From contig OW388297.1 in the NCBI GenBank assembly GCA_936450465.1, positions 52,506,989 through 52,570,988 of the forward strand: 64,000 nt of DNA, read 5' to 3'. The notes beneath the pieces are model-generated. The model saw only the letters and a program-made list of their open reading frames with translations. It ran no database searches and was not told the origin of the DNA. The position numbers and the translations under genes were made by a program. This document shows positions 37,279-48,913 of the stretch, piece by piece. Within the stretch, counting starts at the first letter, position 1. Each line of letters begins with the position of its first letter. Origin of the DNA: Gibbula magus (lineage: Eukaryota; Mollusca; Gastropoda; Trochida; Trochidae).

Positions 37279-37876
37279 TTATTTGAATCGTTGTAAAATA
37301 TTGTTGGTAAGAAAAACTTTTTTCTGAGACTAAATGTTAGTCCATCACTAATACAGTAAAGTACAGTACAGTACAGGGTTCTCAAGCCCTCAGTTGGACT
37401 TGAACCCTGGAACCGTTGATTTGATGTCGATTAGTCTCGTTGCTGTGCATTCTCGTCCTAATATTTGACTACTTGTATGAACAATCAAACCATGGAAGGA
37501 AACTCACTTATTCATTTCAGAAACCTACCGGTGATCAAGAGTTTTCTGTTTACATTATCATTAGATAAAGAAAGGTGGGAGATAGCACAGTTTAATTCAG
37601 ATCAAACTGTTCGACGTAACTGTTGATGTTTGTTATTGATATTTTTTCAAACATAAAATTTGTTTTTGTCCTTAATATGTGCCATGGCATTGCATAAAAT
37701 TACATACTGTTCATGTAAATAGATTAATCGAATACTTGACGACCATTCGAATGATATTATGATATAAACTCGTACTGTATGCAATTCGCAAGAAGACGAA
37801 AGCAAAATAAATTGTTAAAATTTGTATATAAACTCAGCGTCTGGATAAGACACCTATGACCATGTTGTATTTGTTT

Positions 37877-38336
37877 AGATTATTTTTAACGAATCCACTG
37901 CTCCGAATGCATTCTCCATCTTAATCCATGTATGACTTCACGAAACATGCATATGTGATTATTTTAGATTTGAAACTAAAACGCTGCCTTTCCATGCCTT
38001 CTGTGCCTTGAATAGAACGTTGTATTCTTACTGACAAACAATCCAAAGGTTTCTAACAGCGTCTTGTGGCCTAATGGTTAGAAGTGCTGACTACCAAGCG
38101 AAGGGTTGCATGTTCGAATCCAGGTTAATGCATTACAAAAATTAACTTGTCTAGTTGAGAGATATTTTAAGATCCTATTCATGTACACTAAGACAAAATA
38201 CATCAGTCTTGAAAATGTGTACTCGATTAGCCATTACTGAAAATGTCTTAACCTAACACCCCTCCTGACTGGGACAATGAACAGTTGATTCCTAAATAAT
38301 AATCAACTGAAAACACAATAGAGTGACGTCATGACC
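37877..38336 (-). mobile_element. inverted copy of unit-start block, with SINE-2
   Basis: 37877-37917 is the inverse of one arm of the palindrome at 54292-54399. 37918-38050 is the inverse of the block that follows SINE-2 in unit 3 (CATGCCTTCTGTGCCTTGAA, ATAGAACGTTG). 38056-38336 is SINE-2 in plus orientation with head GTGGCCTAATGGTTAGAAG and TGTTCGAATCC. This whole block is absent from units 2 and 3 at this position and looks like an inverted insertion. Confidence 0.65.
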
Positions 38337-38380
38337 ATGGATTAAGCAACGTGGATCCTTTTCCCACTTGAATTATTATT

Positions 38381-38593
38381 ATGTTCATATTATGTTATTA
38401 TAACATAGGTTTCCGACTACGGACAATCGGTCGTGCATTGGTCTGTTTTACCATCTTGACTAAAGATAAACTGCATAAACATAATTTGAAGAAAGATATA
38501 TCTAAATTGCGATGTGGAAACCGTAATTTGAGAATCGAAACAGGAAGATGGGATAATACATCAGAAGAAGAACCTTTTTGTGAATACAGTTAA
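38381..38593 (+). pseudogene. probable C-terminal fragment of a retrotransposon protein
   Basis: The frame ends in SKLRCGNRNLRIETGRW and EEEPFCEYS. This resembles the C-terminal motif found downstream of the reverse transcriptase in many non-LTR retrotransposons: a leucine/arginine lead-in, LRxxxHxLxIExGR, then a Cys-x2-Cys-type end. Here the second cysteine is replaced by serine and the frame stops at TAA. No reverse transcriptase domain precedes it. Found only in unit 1, within the 1.2-kb insertion. Judged from remembered family patterns, not from a search. Confidence 0.45.
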
Positions 38594-39060
38594 TCATCCA
38601 ATATCATAGAGAGTGAAATTCTTTTAAGTCAGCTGCCCATTGTATAATAACTACAGAAAAACATACTTCAACGAATATAAGTACCTTAATATCTCAATAA
38701 TCAAACGATGTATTAACCGATGAAAAACAGGCTTTGAAACTGAGTTCATTTATATATTTCAGCTTCTTACTCAGAAAACAATGAATGGAACAAAAGATAT
38801 AGCCATTATCATAAAATGTGTGTGGCATATTGATGTAAGTAAGTTGAATATTGGATTGACAACCGTTGTATGTATAATGTATACGTATGATTTAAATGTA
38901 CATCTGTATTATGGGCTGACTTGCCTAAAATTCACGAAATAAACATTATATTCTAAACTGCATAAACTTTAACTATACAAGTAAATAGTAAATGTGAACA
39001 TAAAATGTGACAAACGAGGTACAGATGCATGTACAACGATGTATAGAATTGCTTTTTGGA
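38594..39060. other. rest of the unit 1 insertion, AT-rich
   Basis: Not present in unit 2. No gene or repeat recognised. Homology with unit 2 resumes at GATACCAGCAGAGTTAACAA (39075 and 50875). Confidence 0.5.
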
Positions 39061-39369
39061 AAGTTTCTGCAGTGATACCAGCAGAGTTAACAAAGTTTAA
39101 AACTTTGTTAAATCAGTGGTAAATCCTTAATCACCTCCCCTCATCTTAGCCATAACAATAATCCTAGCATCCCACTCGCTTGCCACAGTGGCTGCATCCG
39201 GGCTAGCCTTTTTTCTTTTTCTTTTTAAAAACAATCTTATTTCAGCATAGGCATTGCTGATTCAGGTTGTCGATGTTCCTCTTTGTCTTTGTCTGCCGTA
39301 TCTTAACCCCTGGTGCTTTAACATGGGAACTCGTACTGGAATTAGCTGCCAAAAGCATCGGATCATTAA

Positions 39370-39625
39370 GCCATGGCTGTGTGACCGGAGGTGAATATCT
39401 GACCATTTAGCCATGGCTGTGTGACTGGAATAGGACCATTAAGCCATGGCTGTGTGACCGGAGATGAATATCTGACCATTTAGCCATGGCTGTGTGACTG
39501 GAATAGGACCATTAAGCCATGGCTGTGTGACCGGAGATGAATATCTGACCATTTAGCCATGGCTGTGTGACTGGAATAGGACCATTAAGCCATGGATGTG
39601 TGACCGGAGATGAATATCTGACCAT
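39370..39625. repeat. 73-bp (40+33) minisatellite (unit 1)
   Basis: GCCATGGCTGTGTGAC recurs at 39370, 39410, 39443, 39483, 39516, 39556 and 39589. Spacing alternates 40 and 33 bp because the linkers GGAATAGGACCATTAA and CGGAGATGAATATCTGACC alternate. Confidence 0.85.
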
Positions 39626-39634
39626 TGATGTGTG

Positions 39635-39890
39635 ATCGAAAGTGTTAACTGTAAACGTATCAAACAAATCCTTCAATCCTTAAGGTTTATTAACGATAAA
39701 GGAAAATGTAGTTTATTTCTTCAATCGATCAAAGCAGTTGAGATTTTGTGAGATAGATATAATCAATTTGGACAGAATTATTCAACAGCGGGCTTCGAGA
39801 CAGGCAACACATTGATTAAACACTTGTTCAAAGGAACGCTTGTAATATAAAGGACAGCCTGAAAGCGTCAAGAAACGTTATAAAGAACTT
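39635..39890 (+). pseudogene. R3 segment, unit 1 (decayed)
   Basis: GGGCTTCGAGACAGGCAACA, ACATTGATTAAACAC and TGTTCAAAGGAACGC align in order with R1 and R2. Stops and indels break the frame throughout. It is the most diverged member of the R family. Confidence 0.4.
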
Positions 39891-40152
39891 AGTTTAAATC
39901 ATGTCTTCCTCGAGTGGCAGTATAACGACGTATTCTTAAACGATGAAGATTGAACGTATTTCGACCATATTTGCTTTTCCTTTAATGCAACACTGTCAGT
40001 TCAATGCCTTCTATGGTTCGCTAGTTCTAGTTGATGCTCGCAATCCAGTTGATACAATTAATGACCACACTGGTCTTGTTGGATTTTTCAATGCAATAAT
40101 AATAAGCACCATGAATTAAACTGTTTGAGAGGCATTCTAGAAGTTGGTGTGA

Positions 40153-40228
40153 TGAAGAAGACAAATATTTATGGATGATCAACTTCTTTATTATAGAAGT
40201 TGTTCATCCATAAATATTTGTCTTCTTC
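40153..40228. repeat. 76-bp hairpin, unit 1 only
   Basis: Left arm TGAAGAAGACAAATATTTAT...CAACTTCTTTA and right arm are inverse with a 4-base loop and one or two bulges. It sits in an insertion of about 110 bp absent from unit 2 (51850-51880). The sequence resembles the AACAACTTCTTTA end of the Penelope-like fragment, so it may be an inverted pair of such ends. Confidence 0.7.
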
Positions 40229-40993
40229 ACCATGAATTAAGTTAACGACGTTAATTACAAATTGCTTAACCTTACTTAATTCTGCGGACTGAACTTTACT
40301 GGAGTCATGACTGTTAGTATACATAGCTCTCTGATGGACTATTTTATAACGGTTTTGATGTGTAAAATCTTTCCAATGTGTTTAATACTTTCTCCTGACA
40401 TTATAAAATATGTCATGACTTTTGATTTCTCTCCTTTTTTCTGACAAGTTCAGGCTTAACAGATAACACATTCGCTTCCCACACAGGTTACTCTTACATA
40501 TTTTCTATCGTAAACTCTGTTACATATCGTGCACTTTTTCGCCTAGAAGCTGTGCAATCAGCGACATTGTTCCGAAACTTTCGAAATGACTAAAGTTGCT
40601 TCATCTGTGATGCTCACGTATTGTTTACAAGACAGAATTCCGTCGCAGATGTAAAAGGATGTTTGATTGGACAAATATTAAGACGTTATTAGCGTTACTT
40701 TAACCGTAATTATGGTAGAACAGTGAAATATCGATCGCCTACATGTAACAGAAGTAACGATAGAAAATGTGAAGAGAGTAACCTCTGTGCAAGAGGAGAG
40801 AAGGCAAATTACACTACAATGAGTGAATTTATAAGAGGAGACAATAATTTCCGAATCAAATTATACCTGATTTCTTAGAGAAGGAGCAACTGTTTGCGAA
40901 TGATATCATTTTAGTGCAAGGGAGTAATTTGAAAAAAATAAATAAATTGAAGTTTCATCAATAGACGCCATCAACCTCCTTCATTCCTTCAGG

Positions 40994-41134
40994 ATGCAAC
41001 CTTTTATTTCATGGTTAAGAAGACAAACCGATTTAAACGACCGTCAGAGAAACGCATTTTATAACAAAGAATTACACCCATTGATGAGACAGTTAAGGGA
41101 TAGCTTAATCGAAATTCACAATGCAATCATCTAA
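40994..41134 (+). CDS. R4 segment N-terminal ORF, unit 1
   Basis: I do not recognise this product. ATG to TAA gives 46 residues: MQPFISWLRRQTDLNDRQRN, then a helical stretch with LHPLMRQLRDSLIEIHNAII. It is preceded by CCTCCTTCATTCCTTCAG|G, a good polypyrimidine acceptor, so the ATG may be internal to an exon. LMRQLRDSLI aligns with LMRHLTDSLI of R2. Downstream of the stop (to about 41380) homology to R1/R2 continues with CATAAAAGGGTAATGC and GATCAAAGACTTCC, but with stops. In unit 2 the 46-codon frame is preserved with one Arg-to-Lys change visible. Confidence 0.3.
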   Translation: MQPFISWLRRQTDLNDRQRNAFYNKELHPLMRQLRDSLIEIHNAII

Positions 41135-41385
41135 GAAAAGGCAGCGTGTATGGAACTGTAAACGGAACAAACAAACCTTCAGATAGCTCAGTCACATAAA
41201 AGGGTAATGCTTTTCTTTATACTTCAGATCAAAGACTTCCATATGGGTTATGTCACTTTTGTTATTCCCATGTAGTTGTCGCTACCGAATAGAGGCTTTA
41301 GACGTTAAAAGCACATTGATTAATCACAACTTCAAGGGAACAATAAAAAGCTTAAGTAGGCCTTGATCAACAACCCAAAATCGTT
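41135..41385 (+). pseudogene. R4 segment 3' half, unit 1 (decayed)
   Basis: Aligns with the second half of R1 and R2: AGTCACATAAAAGGGTAATG, TTCCCATGTAGTTGTC, AAAGCACATTGATTAATCAC and TCAAGGGAACAATAAAAAG. The frame is interrupted repeatedly. It is closer to R1 than to R2. Confidence 0.4.
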
Positions 41386-41577
41386 ATAGTGTTTACTGTA
41401 CCACTTCAAAAGAAGCTATTAAATGACATGTATAATGTGTATGTGTGTTGACATTTGTAATTTGACATTTCCTTAAGTTGGTAAAGCTCTTAGGACTAGA
41501 GAGTTTATTTGTGTAAAGGGGCCACCGGCCCCATATATATGTACATTGGTCACAGAATAAATTGCCGAAGCACTGTG

Positions 41578-41822
41578 GATCACAGTGGTGTAGTGGTTAG
41601 CGTGCTGGCCTCGCACGCCAAAGGCCCGGGTTCGAATCCATGTGGAGACAACAAACATTTGTGACCTGGGTATCAAGCTGGGTTGTGTCCCTGGGCAAGG
41701 CACTTCATCCACATTGCACTCAGTCCACCCAGCTGTATAACTGGGTACCTCAAAAGCGGGTGTATATGACTTCGTGTAGCGCTATAGGCAGCTTCGAAAG
41801 TACAATTCCGTCAGGTTAATCC
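41578..41822 (+). mobile_element. SINE-3 copy (unit 1)
   Basis: The tRNA-like head has A box TGGTGTAGTGGTTAGCGTGC, an anticodon arm TGGC/GCCA with loop CTCGCAC, and B box GGGTTCGAATCC. The body contains TCCCTGGGCAAGGCACTTCA, a motif shared by many marine-animal SINEs. The tail ends CAGGTTAATCCAT, directly abutting the next unit's SINE-2. The acceptor stem does not pair, so it is not a tRNA gene. Confidence 0.75.
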
Positions 41823-41824
41823 AT

Positions 41825-42055
41825 GGTCATGACGTCACTCTATTGTGTTTTCAGTTGATTATTATTTAGGAATCAACTGTTCATTGACTGTCCCAGTCAG
41901 GAGGGGTGTTAGGTTTAGACATTTTCAGTAATGGCTAATCGAGTACATTTTTCGAGACTGATGTATTTTGTCTTAGTGTACATGAATAGGATCTTAAAAT
42001 ATCTCTTAACTAGACATTGTCAAGTAAATTTTTGTAATGCATGAACCTTGAACCT
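41825..42055 (-). mobile_element. SINE-2, head deleted (unit 2)
   Basis: Body matches 30395-30610, but the sequence jumps from TGCATGAACCTT into CCTCATGCATTCTCCATT, the far arm of the palindrome seen complete at 54292-54399. A deletion removed the SINE head and the intervening block. Confidence 0.65.
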
Positions 42056-43549
42056 CCTCATGCATTCTCCATTACGTAATAATGTGAAGCGCATTGAGCA
42101 TGCATTCGTGTGTGGATAACTTGCGCACTAAAGTATCCATTATTATTAAGCCCAATACAATATAATATACAGATGAAGTGTATAATGCAATTTAGTGATG
42201 GACACGGAGGCTTCAGCATGATGCGAAATAACTAACACGTTTCTTCTTGGCTAGAAAATATATTTTGCAAACTTATTAAGTACAATATGCTATCTAGCTT
42301 TGGACATGAATAATGAGTTAAGCTAAGTTTACGATGGGAAAACATAATAATACTCTTGCAAAAGACAAGTTCGCAGGTTATGATAGAAAGGGCATTCAAG
42401 ACAAAAATGTAATTCCCATTCAACCGTAGGTCTTATGCAAAATGGACAAAAACTAATTTTACGGTCTAGCTTTAAACGTCTGCCTTATTCGATCATTAGG
42501 TTATATTTGGAACAGCGGTATTTACTTAAGGCAGTGCAATAAGAGTTTATCATGCCTTTATTATCATTTATGCTGTAATAACCTTACAAAAATGTATTGA
42601 TGAACATGCTTAGTAGCATATAAGAAGTTAGTTTTCAGATAAACCAAAAGTATGGATGACAACTTCTTAATTCTCAGATTACTATGTTTCACCAAATAGT
42701 TATACGTTGTTGTCAAACTACAATTATGTATTGTTTAAGGCGATGTTGCCCGGTTCTTGGCGTATTATGCTTTCTTAAATTTTTCATTTATTATTACAAC
42801 TTATACAATATATTGCTAATGGGTAAACCAATCATGGGTAAAACAACTCATTACACGACTCGATCAGCCGTATCCATAGAAAACGGTTATCCATATTCGA
42901 AGAAAATCGTGGAGGTATAAAGCGACAGGGGTGTGGAACTCTTCAGTGTGAGAAGTAGATTTGAACTCTGGGAATTCTGACAGCAAGATGGTGGACTATA
43001 TTCCAACATTGTTTGTTATTTAAAACTCTACTGTGAAGTTTAGGTATTGCTACATCAGTCAGACCACTTGAACGACCTTCGAGTGGCCTTTTTAATGTGA
43101 ACACATTAAAATGCCCGATCGATGTGAAATGGACTCGTATGGCTTAACCGAACCATGCATATTCGTTTTAGAACTCCATTTTTATTGATTCAGGCGTATC
43201 ATGGAGCCATTTAACATTTTATTTCAGTACAAAAGCGTGCTACAGCGCCTATAAGCACCAGGCATGGTTTAACACCGACACACGAAACTGTATGAAACCG
43301 TTGTATCTAAGAATAAAGAAGTTGTCATCCATGTACATGTCACGACTACTTTTTTAAAATTAGTATTATTACACCAGAGGGCGATACCAAAGGTTCATAA
43401 AAAAAATTCTCAATAAACAATACTGCTATTGGAAATCTCTAGTCATTACAATTGTTAAACATATATTATGCAGGTTTTGAAAGGCATTCAGAAGTGGTAT
43501 ACATAATAACAGGGAGATTTTCTGGATAACAACCTCTTTAATGTGAAAA

Positions 43550-43600
43550 TACACGACGTTTCGGAGTACATACTCACTCCTTCATCAGGTGGAATGTATC
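43550..43600 (-). mobile_element. Penelope-like/hammerhead-like fragment (unit 2)
   Basis: Same CTGATGA, GGAGT/ACTCC stem and GAAACGTCG core as in unit 1, with no change in the core. Confidence 0.45.
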
Positions 43601-44825
43601 ATATTAAAAACCTAAAATATTAAAAATGTATACTGCCATTTATCTACATGGTTTGCAATTACTTGCATCAGCAATTAACTTATCAACGTTATATGAAACT
43701 AAATGAAAATACGGAATTGAAAATAAAAAAAAGGGTATGACTATAAGACATTAAATTCAAGTGGATGACCTTTGAAGACACATTTTGAGAACGTGCACTG
43801 AACAATGTTGTCTGACACTGATGACTGATAAGGTATAACAAGACACATCTGTTTAACAGTCCGCACTGGTTGCTTGTTGCCTTACCACTTACTGCAATTA
43901 CACGAACTCGTGCTTTGCTTATCACAAAAGGTCAACTTCAGCATGTGGTACTTACATGCACTTTCTCTGTGTCTGAAATTGAAATTGTAGAACAGAGTCA
44001 CCAAGGACAAAGTAATCACTCTTGGACGAATTATCCGACATGGCAGAATTCTTCACCAAAGCACCAATTTACACCAGGCTTTTGGTCTCCACAGGAGAGT
44101 TTCTGTGATAACAAAGAATAGCATGATGACATGAACCTTTCTTAATAGCTTATTGCAGTTACAGTTACTGTACTTATATGTTTTGCTTAACAGTAAAGTC
44201 AGTCTGGATGTGCAGTGATAATCTAATCTTACAACTTGTGGCACTAAATTGAGCACTGTGACTTGTAAAAGAGTATAAAATATATTAAGTATAAGTGTTA
44301 GACATAAGTAAATTTTGCATGTACATGATAGACATCTGTACTACACGAATCCATAAGGGTTTCATACCAATTACCAGATGGATAGGTTTAAAAGGTGTAC
44401 ACCTTTTAAGATGCTCTTATACATGCAGTGGCCACATTAACTCATTAGTTGTCATTGGTGTATCATGTAAGGAATGACATTTGCAAGTTTCCAAAATAAA
44501 CTACTGCTTTCAGATTTTCTATCGTAACCTATGTTACTCATAGGCAATGAAATTTGCAATAGGCAATATTTCACAAACCACATTCCCTTCAGAAGATCGT
44601 TTCTTAAAACTGCAACCGACTCCTGTCTTTGAAATAAGTATGCGCAACGCACAGATGTAGCTATTTAAGTCATTTCCACATTTACTGAATGTTCAGTTTG
44701 AAACAATGTCGAGTAATTGAACAACTGACTTCGTAAGCCATCAATTAGGATTCTTTGTTTCTAGCCGAGAAATTATTCAATATGTAAAAGAGGTTAGCAT
44801 AGAAAATATGAAGGGAATATATTGT

Positions 44826-45855
44826 TATAATGTGTGATAGATGTATGTTCGTAGTGAATCTTGGTCTAATGTGTGACAGATGTATGTTCAGAGCGAATAT
44901 TGGCATAATTGTGATAGATGTTTGTTCAGAGTGAAGCTTGGTCTAGCGTGTGATAGATGTATGTTCAGAGCGAATATTGGCATAATTGTGATAGATGTAT
45001 GTTCATAGTGAATCTTGGTCTAATGTGTGATAGATGTATGTTCAGAGCGAATATTGGCATAATTGTGATAGATGTATGTTCAGAGTGAATCTTGGTCTAG
45101 TGTGTGATAGATGTATGTTCAGAGTGAATCTTGGTCTAATGTGTGATAGATGTATGTTCAGAGCAAATCTTGGCGTAATGTGTGATAGATGTTTGTTCAG
45201 AGCGAATCTTGGTCTAATGTGTGAAAGATGTATGTTCAGAGCGAATATTGGCATAATTGTGATATATGTATGTTCAGACTGAATCTTGGTCTAATGTGTG
45301 ATAGATTTATGTTCAGAGTGAATCCTGGTCTAATGTGTGATAGATGTATGTTCAGAGTGAATCCTGGTCTAATGTGTGATAGATGTATGTTCAATGTGTA
45401 ATGTGAGAACTGTTCTACACGCAGTAAGGTTTGGGTGCAATGCTACACTGAATTTCAGCGTAGTACCACCAATGGTTCACTAGTTCCAGCCGATGCTCGC
45501 AGGTTTCACCGCAATGTATAGCCACATGGCGTTGCAGGCTTTCTCCCTGCCACAATACTAGCAGCCGCGATATAAGTGAAATACTCTTGAAAGCGGCTTT
45601 AAATCCCAACTCACTTCACCTCACCTCTAATGTGTAATAGGTGTATGTTCAGAGTGAATCCTGGTCTAATGTGTGATAGGTGTATGTTCAGAGTGAATCC
45701 TGGTCTAATGTGTGATAGGTGTATGTTCAGAGTGAATCCTGGTCTAATGTGTGATAGGTGTATGTTCAGAGCGAATCCTGGTCTAATGTGTGATAGATGT
45801 ATGTTCAGAGTGAATCTTGGTCTAATGTGTGATAGATGTATGTTCAATGTGTAAT
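44826..45855. repeat. 39-bp minisatellite, longest array (unit 2)
   Basis: About 15 units at 44826-45404 and six at 45628-45853, separated by a truncated SINE-1. The first block includes some 37-38 bp units (GCATAATTGTGATAG) that break the frame; the second is uniform. Long frames on both strands (CDRCMFRVN and LNIHLSHIRP repeats) follow from the 39-bp period. Confidence 0.85.
45404..45626 (+). mobile_element. 5'-truncated SINE-1 in minisatellite (unit 2)
   Basis: AGAACTGTTCTACACGCAG through GCGGCTTTAAATCCCAAC and CACCTC repeats, with the same junctions as in unit 1. Confidence 0.75.
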
Positions 45856-46080
45856 GTGAGAACTGTTCTACACGCAGTAAGGTTTGGGTGCAATGCTATA
45901 CTGAATTTCAGCGTAGTACCACCCATGGTTCGCTAGTTCCAGCCGATGCTCGCAGGTTTCACCGCAATGTATAGCCTCATGGCGTTGCAGGCTTTCTCCC
46001 TGCCATAATACTAGCAGCCGCGATATTAGTGAAATACCCTTGAAAGCGGCGTTTAACCCCAACTCACCTCACCTCACCTC
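45856..46080 (+). mobile_element. 5'-truncated SINE-1 in minisatellite (unit 2)
   Basis: Second captured body, ending GCGGCGTTTAACCCCAAC plus CACCTC repeats, then one last 39-bp-like unit. Confidence 0.75.
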
Positions 46081-46422
46081 TAATATGTGATAGATGTATG
46101 TTCAGAGTGAATCGTAGTCTTACCATGGCTTTTGGTAGTAAAATATGACGATTTGATCCTCAATGGTTTCTTTCTCTTGCAATTATATTTGGTTAAGCTA
46201 GTTCATTACTCTCCCTCAAATTGGTATGACTATTCAGCTTATATAATATCTGTTCATTATTCAAATATGAGCTGGAAGGTCAAAGCTTTAAATGTACAAT
46301 ATTTTGCTTGTACAAGGAATGAAAACGCAAGAAAAGAATCAATGTGGTTAATGTTTTTGGTATAGAACCAATCAACCCATAGCACTCTTCATGATTGCAC
46401 ATGCTTCATTTCATCTTTAAAA

Positions 46423-46765
46423 AAAGAAAAACCGATTTGTGGACCATCAGATGAATACATGACGCCCATTGATGAGATATTTAAGTGATAGCGTAATCGA
46501 ATGCAATCATGTTTAGAAAAAAATGGCGTTAAGGCGTTAACTGTGAACAACAAACAAACAGAAAGCTTAGATGCATGATATCGAATTCTTTATTCGACAG
46601 ATCAAAGAATTTCCATATTGGTTATCTCACTTTTGTCATTCCCTTGTAGTTGTCATTACTCAATGGGCTTCACAAGTCAAAGACACATTGATTAAACACT
46701 ACTTCAAAGGAACCATAAAAGTAGTAAGAATGCCTTGATCAACGTCTTAAAATAATTACAATTGT
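46423..46765 (+). pseudogene. R1 segment, unit 2 (frameshifted)
   Basis: As unit 1 R1, with the same one-base shortage at the ACCATAAAAG position relative to unit 3. Units 1 and 2 therefore share this lesion. Confidence 0.45.
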
Positions 46766-46860
46766 TAACTGTGTCACTTCAAATGGAGCTATTGTCAGAC
46801 ATGTAAACACTAATGTTTTGACATTTATAAGTTTGAAAGTAAACAAACTCATATAAGAAA

Positions 46861-47163
46861 AGGGGCAGGATAGCACAGTGGTTAGCGCGTTCGGCTTCGG
46901 ATCAAGAGGTCTGGGGTTCGAATCCGGCCAGGGGCACGGCAACTTTTTCTGCAGTAGAGAACTGTTCTACACGCAGTCAGGTTTGGGTGCAATGCTACAC
47001 TGAATTTCAGTGCAATGTGCAACCCCCATTCGTTAACCTATAGTGACTTGAGATGGTGTTGCGGACTTTCACCCTGCCGTAATACTAGCAGCCGCGATAT
47101 AAGTGAAATACTCATGAAAGCGGCTTAATAACCCCAGCTCACCTCAACTCATCTCGGGTTCAA
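46861..47163 (+). mobile_element. SINE-1, full copy (unit 2)
   Basis: Same tRNA-like head and body as at 34156, including a stretch (TTTCAGTGCAATGTGCAACC) that is deleted in unit 1. Confidence 0.8.
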
Positions 47164-48266
47164 CCTCTCTGTGATATGACCTATCAATACCATGTCCCTG
47201 ACCTACTTCCTCGAAGTGAAAATTGAAGAAAGAAACCCTAAAATATAACACACAAATATGAAAGCCAAACTTCAAAGGATAAGATAAGATACAATCATGC
47301 GCTTTGAGCATACCTTTATGGCGTGGATACTGCGCAATATAAATGCCACTATTATAACTATAACAGTACAACAGTTAAATGAAGGCCAAAATATAACTAT
47401 CAATCCTGCAAGCAACACACAACAAGCATATGATACACAGAACTTTGAAAATGTATGAAATTGATCATAAATAGACTACATCTGGGTTGGTCCAAGTTTA
47501 ACAACTTCGATCATTTTTCATAATGCTTTTGATAGCTTTGACCTGAGAATGATGAACAATGTCAATTATCTATTTCTGTATATCTTCAAGAATCATGGAC
47601 AACGTAGTATACATATTAATTAAGTCTAGGATAATAATTTTCATAGATGTGATTTTTGTCGTATCCTACATGTATTAACATTTATCAAATTTGTCATCTT
47701 GGCTCACCTCATAATTTATGTTCAATTTTCCGCTATTTTCTTATATAGGGAATGACATAAATTTGAACAATATACAATTTTCAATGTATATACATAGCCA
47801 TGTAAAATGTTTTCACAACTATCTATGGGACACATTTTTTTACACATGTAGGCAGTCGGATGACATACGTTGAATTGATCGAAAATTAAATTTAAATAAG
47901 TACTTCAATCTGAGATGATTTCCAATAATGCTGAACTATTTGATCCACTCACTGCCTATATTATGAAAATTGTTTATCCTAGACTAAATTAACATGAAAG
48001 TTTATAGAAATAAGGTCACCATGCGAATACTTGTTGTATCACTCTGTATAGTTCCCTTGCAAATCTACACTGTTTTAATGTTAACAGTTCAAACTTACAA
48101 TGAATTTTGTTTGAAAATTATGCGGATTCGAACTCGGGGGGTATTCACTAAAAATCAAGCACTATAATTGACGAAATTTCTTGCAATTGAAAAAAGCATC
48201 CTTTTACTTCACCGCCCAAGAAAGACGATGAAAAGGAATTGATACATTGTTAAAGGACCATTTCAG

Positions 48267-48587
48267 TTGATGAGACATTTAACTGACAGCCTTATCCAAT
48301 ATGTTTTGTCAATGTCGAGCTCAAGAAAGAGACTGGAAGCATATAATGAACGGTTACCAGAACAAACCTTAAATGGGCTTCTTGAACATAAAAGGGTAAT
48401 GCGTTCTGCAGATCAAAGCAGCTGCTTTTGGAGGATCAAATTATCTTTCCAGTGTAGCTACTGTTACTCAACAATGGGCTTCAAGTTAAAGACAGATTAC
48501 ACATTGATTAATCACGCCTTCAAAGGAGTGACTGAGCTCTTAAAGACTTCACTGAAAACCTTAAGAACATTCCGAAGTATAAACTAA
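48267..48587 (+). CDS. R2 segment, unit 2
   Basis: Open for the same length as in unit 1. Replacements relative to unit 1 are few: Asp to Glu in GLLDHK, Asn to Ser before CFW, and Arg to Ser in the cysteine cluster (CSYCY). The possible acceptor (CCATTTCAG) is kept. Function unknown; see unit 1 for description. Confidence 0.35.
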   Translation: MMRHLTDSLIQYVLSMSSSRKRLEAYNERLPEQTLNGLLEHKRVMRSADQSSCFWRIKLSFQCSYCYSTMGFKLKTDYTLINHAFKGVTELLKTSLKTLRTFRSIN

Positions 48588-48913
48588 TGATTAACATAAA
48601 CAAAGTTTCATGGTAAGACATTTAGGGGTTTGTTAGATGAAGATCGTCGTAAACTATTGAGAGTGGTGATTTGAGTCTTTTACATTGATTTAATGAGTAT
48701 TTTCAATTTTGCCAGTTACTGTTATCAGTCTGGTGTTTACATACACCCTTGTACAGAAGACCTTACGAAATGAAGCAAGACTTTTAATGATGGAAACTGT
48801 GCGGGTTGTGACTTGAGGGGAAAGTTGCATCAACTTAACGATCCCAGGTCCCTGCGGGGTTATAAGCCATTAAATATTGATCTTTTGAAGTTATGAGCCA
48901 CTGCATAGTTATT

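Larger units (their letters stand above)
30393..41824 (+). repeat. macrosatellite unit 1 (about 11.4 kb)
   Basis: First of three head-to-tail units. The left edge is sharp: satellite sequence ending CTGGGT meets GGTCATGACGTCACTC. Relative to the other units it lacks the block matching 54215-55330. It carries a 1.2-kb insertion at 37877-39060 and a hairpin at 40153-40228. Landmarks shared with units 2 and 3: GTTTCGGAGTACATACTC (31449/43558/55895), GGTTCGAATCC (34209/46915/59357) and the R2 segment (35501/48267/60677). Confidence 0.9.

Noticed and set aside
42684..42920. 78-codon frame in unit 2
   Set aside because: The corresponding region of unit 3 (55020-55260) is interrupted and no known protein is resembled.
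43870..44256. Frame containing TCTFSVSEIEIVEQSHQGQ on the plus strand (also 56252-56458), and its minus-strand partner
   Set aside because: Open on both strands in units 2 and 3 but stopped by TGA in unit 1; no splice sites or domain found. More likely non-coding unit DNA.
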